A stretch of DNA of 64,000 nt, taken from JAVBOW01 sp031550125 (lineage in GTDB: Bacteria > Bacteroidota > Bacteroidia > Bacteroidales > Rikenellaceae). This document shows positions 1-8,400 of the stretch, piece by piece; position 1 is the stretch's first letter; each line of letters starts with the position of its first letter. A program made the translations under genes and the position numbers. Under the pieces are notes generated by a model that was not told the DNA's origin, made no database searches, and saw nothing but the letters and a program-made list of their open reading frames with translations. Location of the stretch: contig JAVBOW010000002.1 of assembly GCA_031550125.1 (NCBI GenBank), forward strand, positions 62,001 through 126,000, given 5' to 3'.

Positions 1-495
1 ATTCGAGGCGTCCTCCCTGCATCTGTCAAGGATATACCGGGCTATTTTCCCCTTTATGGTCTTGCAGCCCATATAGTAGGCCCTGGGCGAAGCCGCCGGG
101 CCGTGCGACGACAATATCCCCAGGAAATTGGCCATAAGGAGGGAATCGTCGCGCATCATGCAGGCGAATTCCTCGCGCGGGAAAGAGAGCATGGTGGCCG
201 GAGTACGCGCCGTGAGGGTGAACGGAAGCCTGGGCGCGTCAGAAAAAAGTATCGACGGGGCTATGAGCGCGGGAGCGGCAAGCACCTCCGAGGCTATCCT
301 GCGCCCATGCCTGTCTGCCGTCTCGGCGTTTACCTGCCCTTCGGCCAGCAACATCAGCGAGCCGCAACGCGAACCCTGAGCCGCAACCACGTCGCCGCGC
401 GTATAGGCCTTGAGCGACGCCCTGCCTGCCGTCCGGGACACGGCCTCGGCGTCCATCCCGCCGAACAGCCTGCATTCCTGCAATTTTTCCTGCAT
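1..495 (-). CDS. Crp/Fnr family regulator, N-terminal part (runs off window)
   Basis: Reading leftward from the ATG at 495, an open frame of 165 codons runs off the window edge. It begins MQEKLQECRLFGGMDAEAVS and carries features of a cyclic-nucleotide-binding-like beta-roll: a YTRGDVVAAQGS turn near residues 37-48, GRRIASEVLAAPALIAPS near 77-94, and PREEFACMM near 120. These match Crp/Fnr regulators of Bacteroidota. The C-terminal winged helix lies outside the window, so DNA binding cannot be checked. Such proteins usually sense a small molecule or redox state; the ligand here is unknown. A TAATTTTG box on the same strand lies about 50 bp upstream. Family call fairly sure, function unknown. 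Confidence 0.8.
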   Translation of the reverse strand, partial: MQEKLQECRLFGGMDAEAVSRTAGRASLKAYTRGDVVAAQGSRCGSLMLLAEGQVNAETADRHGRRIASEVLAAPALIAPSILFSDAPRLPFTLTARTPATMLSFPREEFACMMRDDSLLMANFLGILSSHGPAASPRAYYMGCKTIKGKIARYILDRCREDASN

Positions 496-543
496 TATTC
501 GTAATTTGTTTTTAGACGACTCGTAAATTCCGTCCGAATTTTA

Positions 544-551
544 CAAAATTA
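544..551 (-). promoter_or_regulatory. Candidate -7 box for the Crp/Fnr gene
   Basis: TAATTTTG on the minus strand matches the Bacteroidota -7 consensus TAnnTTTG and would give a leader of about 40 nt. No good TTTG -33 box is seen at the usual 19-20 bp, so the call is tentative. Confidence 0.35.
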
Positions 552-636
552 GAAATAATTTCGTCCCGAAAAGAATAAAAACGAAGCGTCGCGCCATTTT
601 CAACGCAAGTGCATGGAGTTGGATATCCGGCTCCCG

Positions 637-754
637 GATCAGTCTGAAAAACAGGTTGGCGTTCAGATGCGAGGCGCAAGAAAACGCCGCTCCTTACGGT
701 AACGACGCTGTGCATAGCGTGCGTCAGATTTCGCCTATCGTTGGAGTTTCAAAC
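637..754 (+). repeat. Dispersed spacer repeat family A, copy 1
   Basis: This spacer carries CAGTCTGAAAAACAGGTTGG followed by a block ending CTTACGGTAACGACGCTGTG, shared with copies at 18201, 30747, 33571, 46490 (inverted) and 57828 (inverted). Similarity with the copy at 30747 extends through the motif GAGTTTCAA. The copy lies downstream of the topA terminator and fills most of the 326 bp gene-free stretch between topA and the Crp/Fnr gene. Confidence 0.8.
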
Positions 755-768
755 CGCTACCAAGAGAG

Positions 769-795
769 AAGTGAGACCCGTCGAGGGTCTCACTT
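769..795 (-). terminator. Hairpin after topA
   Basis: An 11 bp perfect stem (AAGTGAGACCC / GGGTCTCACTT, 5 nt loop) begins 27 bp beyond the topA stop codon. The following T tract is poor, so termination may be partial or Rho-assisted. Confidence 0.6.
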
Positions 796-821
796 CATCC
801 TTATTTACGGCTAACGCCGCG

Positions 822-3110
822 TTATTTCTTACCAACTATGTCCAGGCAGGCCTGCAGGGTGAGGGCGGCCGGATCCTGTCCTTTGGGGATACGGTAGTTT
901 TTCCCTTTATAGGCTATATACGGGCCGTAACGGCCATTGAGTATCTGCATATCTGGATCGGCGTCGAAAGTCTTTATGGCTACCTTTCCGGACGACGTAC
1001 CCTGCCTGCGTTTCTCCTCGATAAGTTCCACGGCCCTCTCTACGGTTACGGCGTAAGGATCGTCGGATTTGGCCAACGAAACGAATTTGCCGTCGTGACG
1101 CACGTAAGGGCCGAACTTGCCTATCCCGATAACCACCTCCTTGTCTTCGTACATGCCGGCCACGCGTGGAAGCGAGAAGAGGTCGAGGGCCTCTTCGAGC
1201 GTTATAGACGCTATCAGCTGGCCCTTCTTGAGGCTGGCGTAGCGGGGTTTCTCTCCCTCGGCCGTCTCTATCTGGACCATAGGGCCGTAACGTCCTATGC
1301 GGGCGGATACAGTACGGCCCTCGGAGTTGACGCCAAGAACCCTCTCCTGTCCGGCGCGCTGCACGGCGGTCTCCAGGGCGACGTCCACGGTCTTGTGGAA
1401 CGGGCGATAGAAACCATCTATCATGCTCTCCCAAGACAACTGGCCGTCGGCTATCTGGTCGAATTGTTTCTCTACCCTGGCGGTGAAGTTATAATCGAGT
1501 ATCTCGGGGAACTGGGTGGCCAGATAGTCGTTAACCACCATACCCGTATCGGTGGGACAGAGGCGGCCGGCCTCTTTGCCCACGTTTTCCGTAAGGGCTT
1601 TTTGGGTTACCTTGCCTTTGGCGAGCGTGAGTTGGGTATAGCCGCGCTTGTTGCCCTCGCGGTTCTGTTTAATGACGTAGCCCCTGTTGATTATGGTGGT
1701 TATCGTGGGCGCGTAAGTGGACGGGCGGCCTATGCCCAATTCCTCGAGGCGTCGCACCAGGGCGGCCTCGCTGTACCGCGGCGGGCTTTGGGTGAAACGC
1801 TCGGTGGCCGTTATGCTGTCGGCCGTAAGGCCGTCTCCCACCTTCATGGATGGCATCACGCCCTGCCCTGCCTCCTGCTCCTCGTCCGAACCTTCGGAGT
1901 ATAGCCTGAGGAATCCGTCGAAAAGGATCACTTCGCCCGTGGCGGTGAACGTCTCCCTGGAAGTGCTGATATTGATATTTACCACGCTGCGCATGATCTC
2001 GGCCTGGGCCATCTGCGAGGCCAGGGTGCGCTTGCGGATAAGGTCGTAGAGTTTCTTTTCGGCCGGCGCGCCTTCTATGGCTATGCGGTCCATATACGAA
2101 GGACGTATGGCTTCGTGCGCCTCCTGCGCGCCCTTCGTCTTGGTGGTGAAGTTGCGCGGGGAGCTGTAACGTTCGCCGAATAGTTTGATTACCTCCTCCT
2201 TGGCGGCGGCTATGGCCTGCTTCGAAAGGTTCACCGAGTCGGTACGCATATAGGTTATAAGACCCTGTTCGTATAGCTTTTGCGCCACCGACATGGTCTG
2301 AGAGACGCTCATGCCCAGCCTGCGGCTGGCCTCCTGCTGCAGCGTGGAGGTGGTGAACGGCGCCGCGGGCGACTTTGTCGTAGGTTTCTGCTCTGCCCCG
2401 GCCACGGTATAGGCGGCCCCGACGCAACCGCCGAGGAAATCTTCGGCTTCGGCCTGAGTGGCGAAGCGGCGGCCGAGTTCGGCCTTGAAGAGCGCCTTAT
2501 CCTTATCTTCCGTAAGGAAGAATTGCGCCGTCACCCTCCAGTAGGCCGTAGGCGTGAAAGCGATTATCTCCCGTTCGCGCTCCACCAACAACCTGACGGC
2601 CACACTCTGGACACGTCCCGCCGAAAGCGACGGCTTAACCTTTTTCCACAATACCGGAGAGAGTTCGAAACCAACCAGACGGTCAAGAATGCGGCGGGCC
2701 TGCTGGGCATTGACCAGATTCATGTCCACCGTACGCGGGTTGGCAACCGCGTCGAGTATGGCGCCCTTGGTTATCTCGTGGAAAACTATCCGTTTGGTAC
2801 TCTCCACAGGCAGTCCGAGTACCTGCGTCAGGTGCCATGCGATGGCCTCCCCTTCGCGGTCTTCATCGGAAGCGAGCCACACTCCGGCGGCCTCTGAGGC
2901 GAGCTTCGAAAGCTCGGCCACTACCTTCTTCTTGTCGGCGGCCACTTCGTAAGTGGGGCTGAAACCGTTTTCTATATCTATCCCGAGTCCTTTCTTTGCA
3001 AGGTCGCGTATATGGCCGAAACTCGACTTTACGACGAACTCCTTGCCGAGGAACTTCTCTATGGTTTTAGCCTTGGCGGGCGACTCTACGATAACTAAAT
3101 TTTCGTGCAT
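822..3110 (-). CDS. topA: DNA topoisomerase I (type IA)
   Basis: This 762-residue enzyme relaxes negatively supercoiled DNA by transient single-strand cleavage. The N-terminal TOPRIM domain carries the acidic DEDREGEA motif (about 82-89). The active-site tyrosine is Y287 in GLITYMRTDS. The C-terminus carries glycine/tyrosine-rich repeats (RYGPMVQIE, KFGPYVRHDG, GRYGPYIAYKG), the compact topoisomerase I C-terminal repeats, instead of four-cysteine zinc ribbons. Length is normal for Bacteroidota. It appears to be its own transcription unit: a strong terminator for the DUF4270 gene lies just upstream and a hairpin lies downstream. Confidence 0.97.
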   Translation of the reverse strand: MHENLVIVESPAKAKTIEKFLGKEFVVKSSFGHIRDLAKKGLGIDIENGFSPTYEVAADKKKVVAELSKLASEAAGVWLASDEDREGEAIAWHLTQVLGLPVESTKRIVFHEITKGAILDAVANPRTVDMNLVNAQQARRILDRLVGFELSPVLWKKVKPSLSAGRVQSVAVRLLVEREREIIAFTPTAYWRVTAQFFLTEDKDKALFKAELGRRFATQAEAEDFLGGCVGAAYTVAGAEQKPTTKSPAAPFTTSTLQQEASRRLGMSVSQTMSVAQKLYEQGLITYMRTDSVNLSKQAIAAAKEEVIKLFGERYSSPRNFTTKTKGAQEAHEAIRPSYMDRIAIEGAPAEKKLYDLIRKRTLASQMAQAEIMRSVVNINISTSRETFTATGEVILFDGFLRLYSEGSDEEQEAGQGVMPSMKVGDGLTADSITATERFTQSPPRYSEAALVRRLEELGIGRPSTYAPTITTIINRGYVIKQNREGNKRGYTQLTLAKGKVTQKALTENVGKEAGRLCPTDTGMVVNDYLATQFPEILDYNFTARVEKQFDQIADGQLSWESMIDGFYRPFHKTVDVALETAVQRAGQERVLGVNSEGRTVSARIGRYGPMVQIETAEGEKPRYASLKKGQLIASITLEEALDLFSLPRVAGMYEDKEVVIGIGKFGPYVRHDGKFVSLAKSDDPYAVTVERAVELIEEKRRQGTSSGKVAIKTFDADPDMQILNGRYGPYIAYKGKNYRIPKGQDPAALTLQACLDIVGKK

Positions 3111-3124
3111 GGTGGTTTATCTGT

Positions 3125-3162
3125 AAAAAAGCGCAAACCTAAAGTGTTGTCTTTAGGTTTGC
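3125..3162 (-). terminator. Rho-independent terminator after the DUF4270 gene
   Basis: A 12 bp perfect stem (GCAAACCTAAAG / CTTTAGGTTTGC) with a 6 nt loop is followed on the minus strand by GC and a run of six T. It sits between the DUF4270 stop codon (3170) and the topA start, so it separates the two units. Confidence 0.9.
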
Positions 3163-3169
3163 CCGATCT

Positions 3170-4609
3170 TTATTTTTCCGGTATCAGTGAATATGTCAGT
3201 TTGAGTTTGACCTTGTAGCCCGTTCCTGCGGTGCCTTTGAGGAATGTGTCGCTCATGTCGAACACAGAATAGACGTCGGGCGTGACGCTTATGGAGCGCT
3301 GGTAATTGTCCGGGTCTTTGAGCAGACGCTGGAGCGTGGTGGTTATGTTCATGGAGTAGTAACCGCCGTCCGACCGGTTGAGGTAACCGCCGTAAGGCAG
3401 GGGCGACCCCGATGTGGTTTCGTATTGGTAATTATAATCGGGGATTGGTTTGCTCATGCGGGCGTAATTTTGGAACATGCCCAGTCTGTCGAACGAGGCG
3501 TTCATGGCTCCGGGCGTGTAATAGCCGTCGGCCAGTTCCAGGAACACCGTGGCGTTATGGATGGCCAGGTTCTTACCCGGACCTTCGGACACTTTGAGTT
3601 CCCTTATTTTATCTATGAGCGCCTGTTGTATGGTAAGGTTGGTGTAGACGCCCGCCAATTGCTCCACGTAAGCCGTACCTACCGGATCGCCCGAATCTAT
3701 CTTCAGTTTCATGGCGGCCGGGTAGTCACGCTCTATCTTGTTTATCGACGTGGGATAATACTTCACTCCGTCGGTAAGGACGTAGATCATCGCAAGGGTA
3801 TCCAGGTTGTTCTCGCCCGCTTCGGTGACAGGCCCCGTATAATCTTCGTCGTGATTGTGGAAATAGAGTACCAACGAACTGAAGTTGTTGGTGTAGTACG
3901 CCAGCTGGAATTTATACAGGGCGTTATCGCCCTGTTGGCGCGGAACCACATACAACCCCTTGAAATTTTTCACGAATACGCTGTCGTTCGGGATATCCTC
4001 GTCGCCGTCGGCGGCCACCAGGCGCTCCAGGTAGTCTCTTCCGGCCTGGGTTATCATGCCGGGATCATCCAGGCGGCTGTGCATATCGCCCTTACCTTTA
4101 TAGGTGAATGAAAATAGCTTGTCGCCCACAATAGGGCCGTCGTCGTTCGTGAGCGGGTAAGAGGCGTAATAAGCAGAATCTCTCTTGATGTCCTGCACCA
4201 CTTCGTAGATGTCGAAAAGCTGCTCCGCGTCCGTGTTGCCCGAATAGGAATTTATGTAAAGGCGCAACTGGACGGAATCCACCACGGGTTGGTAGCCGTA
4301 GTAGCTTTCGGTGTGATAGGTGATGGGGACGGTCTGGATTATGGCGCTGGCCTTGGTCTGTCCGAATTCGGGCGTCGTTTTGCTGCCTATGAAAATATAG
4401 CCGGTGTTATTGGTGCTTATCGAATCCATCTGCCCGAGCGAGGTGGTGATACCGTCCTGAAGCTCTATGGTCACGGTGTGCGAACTCATCTTCTGGCCCG
4501 AGGGAATGAAATCTGCGCCCAGGGTGTCGTCCACCGACGTGCATCCCGCCATAGTCGCGGCGGTTGCGAGCGTAAAATAAAGGAGTTTATTGCGCAAGCA
4601 GATCGTCAT
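3170..4609 (-). CDS. DUF4270 family surface lipoprotein
   Basis: A 479-residue predicted lipoprotein. The chosen ATG (4609) gives MTICLRNKLLYFTLATAATMAGC, a short signal peptide with Cys after Met-Ala-Gly. A longer frame upstream is open but would put 27 residues before the signal peptide. The body (DDTLGADFIPSGQKMSSH, then many beta-strand-like segments) matches the Bacteroidota DUF4270 family, whose function is not established. It overlaps the end of the GT5 gene by 23 bp, so the two are co-transcribed. The pairing of these two families recurs in Bacteroidota by my recollection; it is not proven here. A strong terminator follows. Confidence 0.85.
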   Translation of the reverse strand: MTICLRNKLLYFTLATAATMAGCTSVDDTLGADFIPSGQKMSSHTVTIELQDGITTSLGQMDSISTNNTGYIFIGSKTTPEFGQTKASAIIQTVPITYHTESYYGYQPVVDSVQLRLYINSYSGNTDAEQLFDIYEVVQDIKRDSAYYASYPLTNDDGPIVGDKLFSFTYKGKGDMHSRLDDPGMITQAGRDYLERLVAADGDEDIPNDSVFVKNFKGLYVVPRQQGDNALYKFQLAYYTNNFSSLVLYFHNHDEDYTGPVTEAGENNLDTLAMIYVLTDGVKYYPTSINKIERDYPAAMKLKIDSGDPVGTAYVEQLAGVYTNLTIQQALIDKIRELKVSEGPGKNLAIHNATVFLELADGYYTPGAMNASFDRLGMFQNYARMSKPIPDYNYQYETTSGSPLPYGGYLNRSDGGYYSMNITTTLQRLLKDPDNYQRSISVTPDVYSVFDMSDTFLKGTAGTGYKVKLKLTYSLIPEK

Positions 4610-5402
4610 AGAATTGTTTGTATTTGTCGAGATACGCCGCGGTGCTGCGATCGCCGTATTCCATAATCTTTTTGCCCGTTGCGGCTGCATGGGCTACCAA
4701 CGTCGCGTCGGGTTCCGGAGTGTCCACCGTTACGGCGTCCGCATTATCAATAACGAACTTCATGAAGTTTTGGTATGAAGGTTCGGCGATAATATCCAGT
4801 TTTTTATCGTCCACGCCTTCGCTGGCCACCTTGCCGCGAAATCCCGCCGCGAGCGTACCGGGGAAAGCGTCGTCGTGCAACGCCACGACCACCTTGGTAT
4901 CGCGGAAAAGCGGATCGTCGGCAAAGCTGTTGCGCAGGTATACAGGCACAAGGCCGGTGAACCATCCGTGGCAATGCACCACGTCGGGAACCCAGCGCAA
5001 CTTGCGTACCGTCTCCAACACTCCCCTGGCGAAGAACAGCGCCCTCTCGTCGTTGTCGGCGAATGGTTGGCCGGAGGCATCCGCGAGCGAGGCCTTGCGG
5101 CTGAAATAATCTTCGTTGTCTATAAAATAGATCTGCACCCTGGCCGACGGGATCGACGCCACCTTTATTATCAACTGGTGGTCGTTATCGTTGATGATAA
5201 GGTTCATCCCAGACAGGCGTATGACTTCGTGGAGTTGATTGCGCCGTTCGTTGATATTGCCCCAGCGCGGCATGAAAGTGCGGATATCGCCGCCCTTCTC
5301 CTGCATGGCCTGCAGGAGCGTGCGGCATAACGACGCCATCGGATCTTCGGCCGTGTAAGGCGTGATCTGCTGGCAGACGTAAAGGATTTTGTGATTACTC
5401 AT
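4587..5402 (-). CDS. Single-domain GT5 (glycogen/starch synthase-like) protein
   Basis: A 271-residue protein resembling only the N-terminal Rossmann domain of GT5 glycogen synthases (ILYVCQQITPYTAED, then VVHCHGWFTGLVPVYLRN near 140-157, which matches the DWH(T)xL region). True glycogen synthases are about 480 residues, carry a KxGGL nucleotide-sugar motif near the N-terminus and have a second GT-B domain. Here the KxGGL position reads TPYTAEDPMASL and the second domain is missing. Alone it is unlikely to be a classical glycogen synthase; a regulatory or partner-dependent role is possible. First gene of a unit with the DUF4270 lipoprotein, behind a good promoter at 5441-5471. Confidence 0.8.
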   Translation of the reverse strand: MSNHKILYVCQQITPYTAEDPMASLCRTLLQAMQEKGGDIRTFMPRWGNINERRNQLHEVIRLSGMNLIINDNDHQLIIKVASIPSARVQIYFIDNEDYFSRKASLADASGQPFADNDERALFFARGVLETVRKLRWVPDVVHCHGWFTGLVPVYLRNSFADDPLFRDTKVVVALHDDAFPGTLAAGFRGKVASEGVDDKKLDIIAEPSYQNFMKFVIDNADAVTVDTPEPDATLVAHAAATGKKIMEYGDRSTAAYLDKYKQFYDDLLAQ

Positions 5403-5440
5403 ATCCGTTCTGATCGTAAGGCCGTAGGCTTCCCGTCCGG

Positions 5441-5471
5441 CAAAGGTACTAAAAGATAACCGTTTTTACAA
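5441..5471 (-). promoter_or_regulatory. Bacteroidota-type promoter for the GT5-DUF4270 unit
   Basis: On the minus strand TTG (5471-5469), a 20 bp spacer and TACCTTTG (5448-5441) match the -33/-7 pattern. The start codon at 5402 leaves a leader of roughly 30 nt. Confidence 0.7.
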
Positions 5472-5489
5472 TCGCACTCATTCAGGCTC

Positions 5490-6539
5490 CTACAAAATCA
5501 GCATAGCGTCGCCGTAGGTGCCGAAACGGTATCCCTCCTGGCGAGCCACCTTGTAAGCATTCATAACGTTATCGTAGCCGCCGAAAGCGCACACCATCAT
5601 CAGCTGCGTCGAATAAGGCAGGTGGAAGTTGGTCACCATAGAGTCGGCTATCGAAAAGTCGTAGGGATGGAAAATGAATTTATTGGTCCATCCTTCAAAG
5701 GGTTTTATCATCCCGTCCGTCGATACGGAGCTTTCTATCGTACGCATGACGGTAGTCCCAACGGCGCACACGCGGCGGCCCGAGCGGCGGGCGGCGTTGA
5801 TGGTGTCGGCGGCGTCTTGCGGGATGTTTATCTGCTCGGAGTCCATTTTATGTTTGGTCAGGTCTTCCACGTCCACGGTGCGGAAGTTCCCCAACCCTAC
5901 GTGCAGGGTTATCTCGGCGCAGTTTATACCTTTTATCTCCAACCTTTTGAACAGGTGTTTGGAGAAGTGCAGGCCGGCGGTGGGCGCGGCTACCGCACCC
6001 TCGTGCTTGGCGAAGATGGTCTGGTAACGCTCCGAGTCCAGCTCCTCGACGTCGCTGCGGACCCATTTCGGGAGCGGCGTCTCACCCATCTTATAAAGGG
6101 CGTCCTTGAACTCCTCGTAGCTGCCGTCGAATAGGAAGCGCAGCGTACGTCCGCGCGAGGTGGTATTATCTATCACTTCGGCCACCAGCAGATCGTCGTC
6201 GCCGAAATAGAGCTTGTTGCCTATCCTTATCTTGCGGGCGGGATCCACCAGTACGTCCCAAAGCCTCAGCTCGCGGTTCAGCTCTCTGAGCAGAAATATC
6301 TCTATCTCCGCCCCGGTCTTTTCCTTATTGCCGTACAGGCGGGCCGGAAACACTTTGGTGTTGTTGAATATGAGTACGTCGCTCGGAGTGAAGAACTCGA
6401 TCAGGTCCTTGAATATCTTGTGCTTTATCTCGCCCGTTTTGCGGTTTACGACCATCAGGCGCGATTCGTCGCGATTGTCGGCGGGATATTTGGCCAGCAG
6501 TTCGGGCGAAAAGTTGTAATTGTATTGCGACAGTTTCAT
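5490..6539 (-). CDS. queA: tRNA preQ1(34) S-adenosylmethionine ribosyltransferase-isomerase
   Basis: The 349-residue protein catalyses the step of queuosine synthesis that transfers and isomerises the ribosyl part of SAM onto preQ1 at tRNA position 34, giving epoxyqueuosine. Family hallmarks are FNNTKVFPARLYGNK near 58-72, EGAVAAPTAGLHFS near 180-193 and HVGLGNFRTVD near 214-224. Full length. It lies about 100 bp downstream of truB on the same strand, so it groups with tRNA modification but may have its own promoter. Confidence 0.96.
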   Translation of the reverse strand: MKLSQYNYNFSPELLAKYPADNRDESRLMVVNRKTGEIKHKIFKDLIEFFTPSDVLIFNNTKVFPARLYGNKEKTGAEIEIFLLRELNRELRLWDVLVDPARKIRIGNKLYFGDDDLLVAEVIDNTTSRGRTLRFLFDGSYEEFKDALYKMGETPLPKWVRSDVEELDSERYQTIFAKHEGAVAAPTAGLHFSKHLFKRLEIKGINCAEITLHVGLGNFRTVDVEDLTKHKMDSEQINIPQDAADTINAARRSGRRVCAVGTTVMRTIESSVSTDGMIKPFEGWTNKFIFHPYDFSIADSMVTNFHLPYSTQLMMVCAFGGYDNVMNAYKVARQEGYRFGTYGDAMLIL

Positions 6540-6638
6540 GCCGTAAGAAATTCCGGTTTCTTATAAATTAGGGACAAATTAATATATAATACGTAAAAAT
6601 GCCCGAAATGTTTCATCGCGGCGAAATTTTATTCCGTA

Positions 6639-7349
6639 TTAGTGTTGCGCGCGCTGCAATTCGGCTGCGATCTCCTCCATCGTATAGCACTCTTCCGCGC
6701 GGAAAGCTCCGCTGGCCGTGCGACGCAGGGCCGACAGGTAACCGCCGCTGCCGAGCGCCTCGCCCAGCTCCCTCGCTATGGAGCGGATGTAGGTGCCTTT
6801 ACTGCAGGCTATGCGTACGCGCACCACGGGCAGCGAACATTCGAGCAGTTCCATGGAGTAGATATTGACCATCGCCTGACGCATCCTTACCTCTTCGCCT
6901 TCGCGGGCGTAGTCGTAGGCGCGGCGTCCCTCTATCATTTTGGCGGAGTAGACCGGCGGGGTCTGCAGCCTCTCTCCACAAAGCGACGAGAGGGCCGATT
7001 CCACCGCCTGGCGCGTTATATGCTCCCAGGGGAAAAGCTCGTCCACCGGATGCTCCATGTCGCAGCTAGGGGTTGTGGCTCCGAGCGTTATTTCGGCCAC
7101 ATACTCCTTGGCTTCGGCCTGCAGCTCCTCCACCCGCTTGGTCGCTCGGCCTATACACAACAGCAACACGCCGGTCGCCAGCGGATCGAGCGTACCCGCG
7201 TGTCCTATCTTTATCTTGCGGTGTCCGAGGCGCTGCAGCATGAATTTCACCTTGCGCACCACGTCGGCCGAGGTCCATTCATAGGGTTTGTCCACGGGGA
7301 CGACGATTCCCGCCTCGAAATCGAGGCCCGGGGATAGAGGCTCTTTCAA
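6639..7349 (-). CDS. truB: tRNA pseudouridine(55) synthase
   Basis: A 236-residue pseudouridine synthase that makes U55 in the T loop of tRNAs. The catalytic aspartate is D55 in GHAGTLDPLATGVL. VDKPYEWTS near 19-27 and CSKGTYIRSIARELG near 180-194 are further family motifs. It lacks an extended PUA domain, as is common in Bacteroidota. Its start lies 1 bp from the uppP stop, so it is translated from the ftsX-uppP message. Confidence 0.96.
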   Translation of the reverse strand: MKEPLSPGLDFEAGIVVPVDKPYEWTSADVVRKVKFMLQRLGHRKIKIGHAGTLDPLATGVLLLCIGRATKRVEELQAEAKEYVAEITLGATTPSCDMEHPVDELFPWEHITRQAVESALSSLCGERLQTPPVYSAKMIEGRRAYDYAREGEEVRMRQAMVNIYSMELLECSLPVVRVRIACSKGTYIRSIARELGEALGSGGYLSALRRTASGAFRAEECYTMEEIAAELQRAQH

Positions 7350-7350
7350 A

Positions 7351-8136
7351 TCAATTCAGGAAATACGTTATTATCGATCCCGCGCCGGCAACCACGCAAT
7401 ATGCGGCGAACCACACCAGTTTGCCTTTATTGACGAGGCTTATCATCCAGCGACATGCGAGCGTACCGGTCACGAATGCGGCGAAGAACCCGGCCAGTAT
7501 AACCGGCAAATGCGCCGTTCCGCCCATATCGCCCTTCAGGATGTCGAGTACGTTCATCCCCAGTATTGGGATAAGGACCATAAGGAATGAGAAGCGCGAA
7601 ACCTCCTCGCGCTTTACGCCGAGCATCAACCCTGTGGATATGGTCGATCCCGAGCGCGACAGGCCCGGCAGCACGGCCACCGCCTGCGCCAGCCCTATAA
7701 CAAAGGCGCTTACGGGAGTTATCTGTTTGTGGCGCGGTTTGGAGCCGTGCGAGAATACCAGAAGGACGGCCGTGACTAAAAGCATAGACCCTACCAGAAG
7801 CAGGTTGCTGGTAAACAACGATTCGATCTGCTCCTTGAAGAACAGCCCCACGAACAGCACCGGCACGAGCGATATGAGCAGGTTGAAGACATAAACCGTC
7901 TCGTCGTTCAGCTTGAATGCGAAGAGGCCTTTGAATAGCTTTCCTATTTCGCTTGCGAAAACGACGATGGTACTCACCACCGTACCCGCATGGACCGCGA
8001 TGGCGAAAGCGAGGTTATTACCCTCGGATATGCCGAGGAAATAGTTGGCCAGCTCCAGGTGGCCGCTGCTGCTCACGGGCAGAAACTCGGTAAGCCCCTG
8101 TATTATGCCGAGGAGTATCGCTTCCCAAATGTTCAT
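7351..8136 (-). CDS. uppP: Undecaprenyl-diphosphatase
   Basis: A 261-residue membrane protein of the BacA/UppP family that dephosphorylates undecaprenyl diphosphate, recycling the lipid carrier for peptidoglycan and glycans. Both catalytic regions are visible: QGLTEFLPVSSSGHLEL at 14-30 and PGLSRSGSTISTGLMLGV near 158-175. Several hydrophobic helices follow. The start overlaps the preceding DUF3098 stop by one base. Members of this family give bacitracin tolerance when overproduced. Confidence 0.96.
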   Translation of the reverse strand: MNIWEAILLGIIQGLTEFLPVSSSGHLELANYFLGISEGNNLAFAIAVHAGTVVSTIVVFASEIGKLFKGLFAFKLNDETVYVFNLLISLVPVLFVGLFFKEQIESLFTSNLLLVGSMLLVTAVLLVFSHGSKPRHKQITPVSAFVIGLAQAVAVLPGLSRSGSTISTGLMLGVKREEVSRFSFLMVLIPILGMNVLDILKGDMGGTAHLPVILAGFFAAFVTGTLACRWMISLVNKGKLVWFAAYCVVAGAGSIITYFLN

Positions 8137-8399
8137 TATTTTTTAAATTTTTTCATTATCGCATAGATCTCGAACGCGAAACCGCCAACCACCAATATCG
8201 GGGCGAGCGTGATACGTCTGAAGGAGAACATATCGTAGTTAAACACCTCGGGGCTTTCGCTGCGGCCGCCGAGCATAAGCAGGAATCCGGCCACTATTAT
8301 GGCGAAACCTATGAGCATCAGTTTGTAATTACCTTTGGAAAGGGGCATTTCGGCCTCTTTTTCCGCGTCCACCATGGGCTTTTCCTTGTCCTTTTTCAT
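8136..8399 (-). CDS. DUF3098 small membrane protein
   Basis: An 87-residue protein with a charged N-terminus and two hydrophobic helices (about 27-44 and 64-80). The motif MLGGRSESPEVFNYDMFSFR lies between them. It is a short Bacteroidota family of unknown function, found between ftsX and uppP as here. The spacing (1 bp to ftsX, 1 bp overlap with uppP) implies tight co-translation and an envelope role. Confidence 0.85.
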   Translation of the reverse strand: MKKDKEKPMVDAEKEAEMPLSKGNYKLMLIGFAIIVAGFLLMLGGRSESPEVFNYDMFSFRRITLAPILVVGGFAFEIYAIMKKFKK

Positions 8400-8400
8400 T

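Noticed and set aside
741..1904. A 387-codon frame opposite the topA C-terminus
   Set aside because: It overlaps the conserved topoisomerase coding sequence and has no family resemblance; it is a composition effect.
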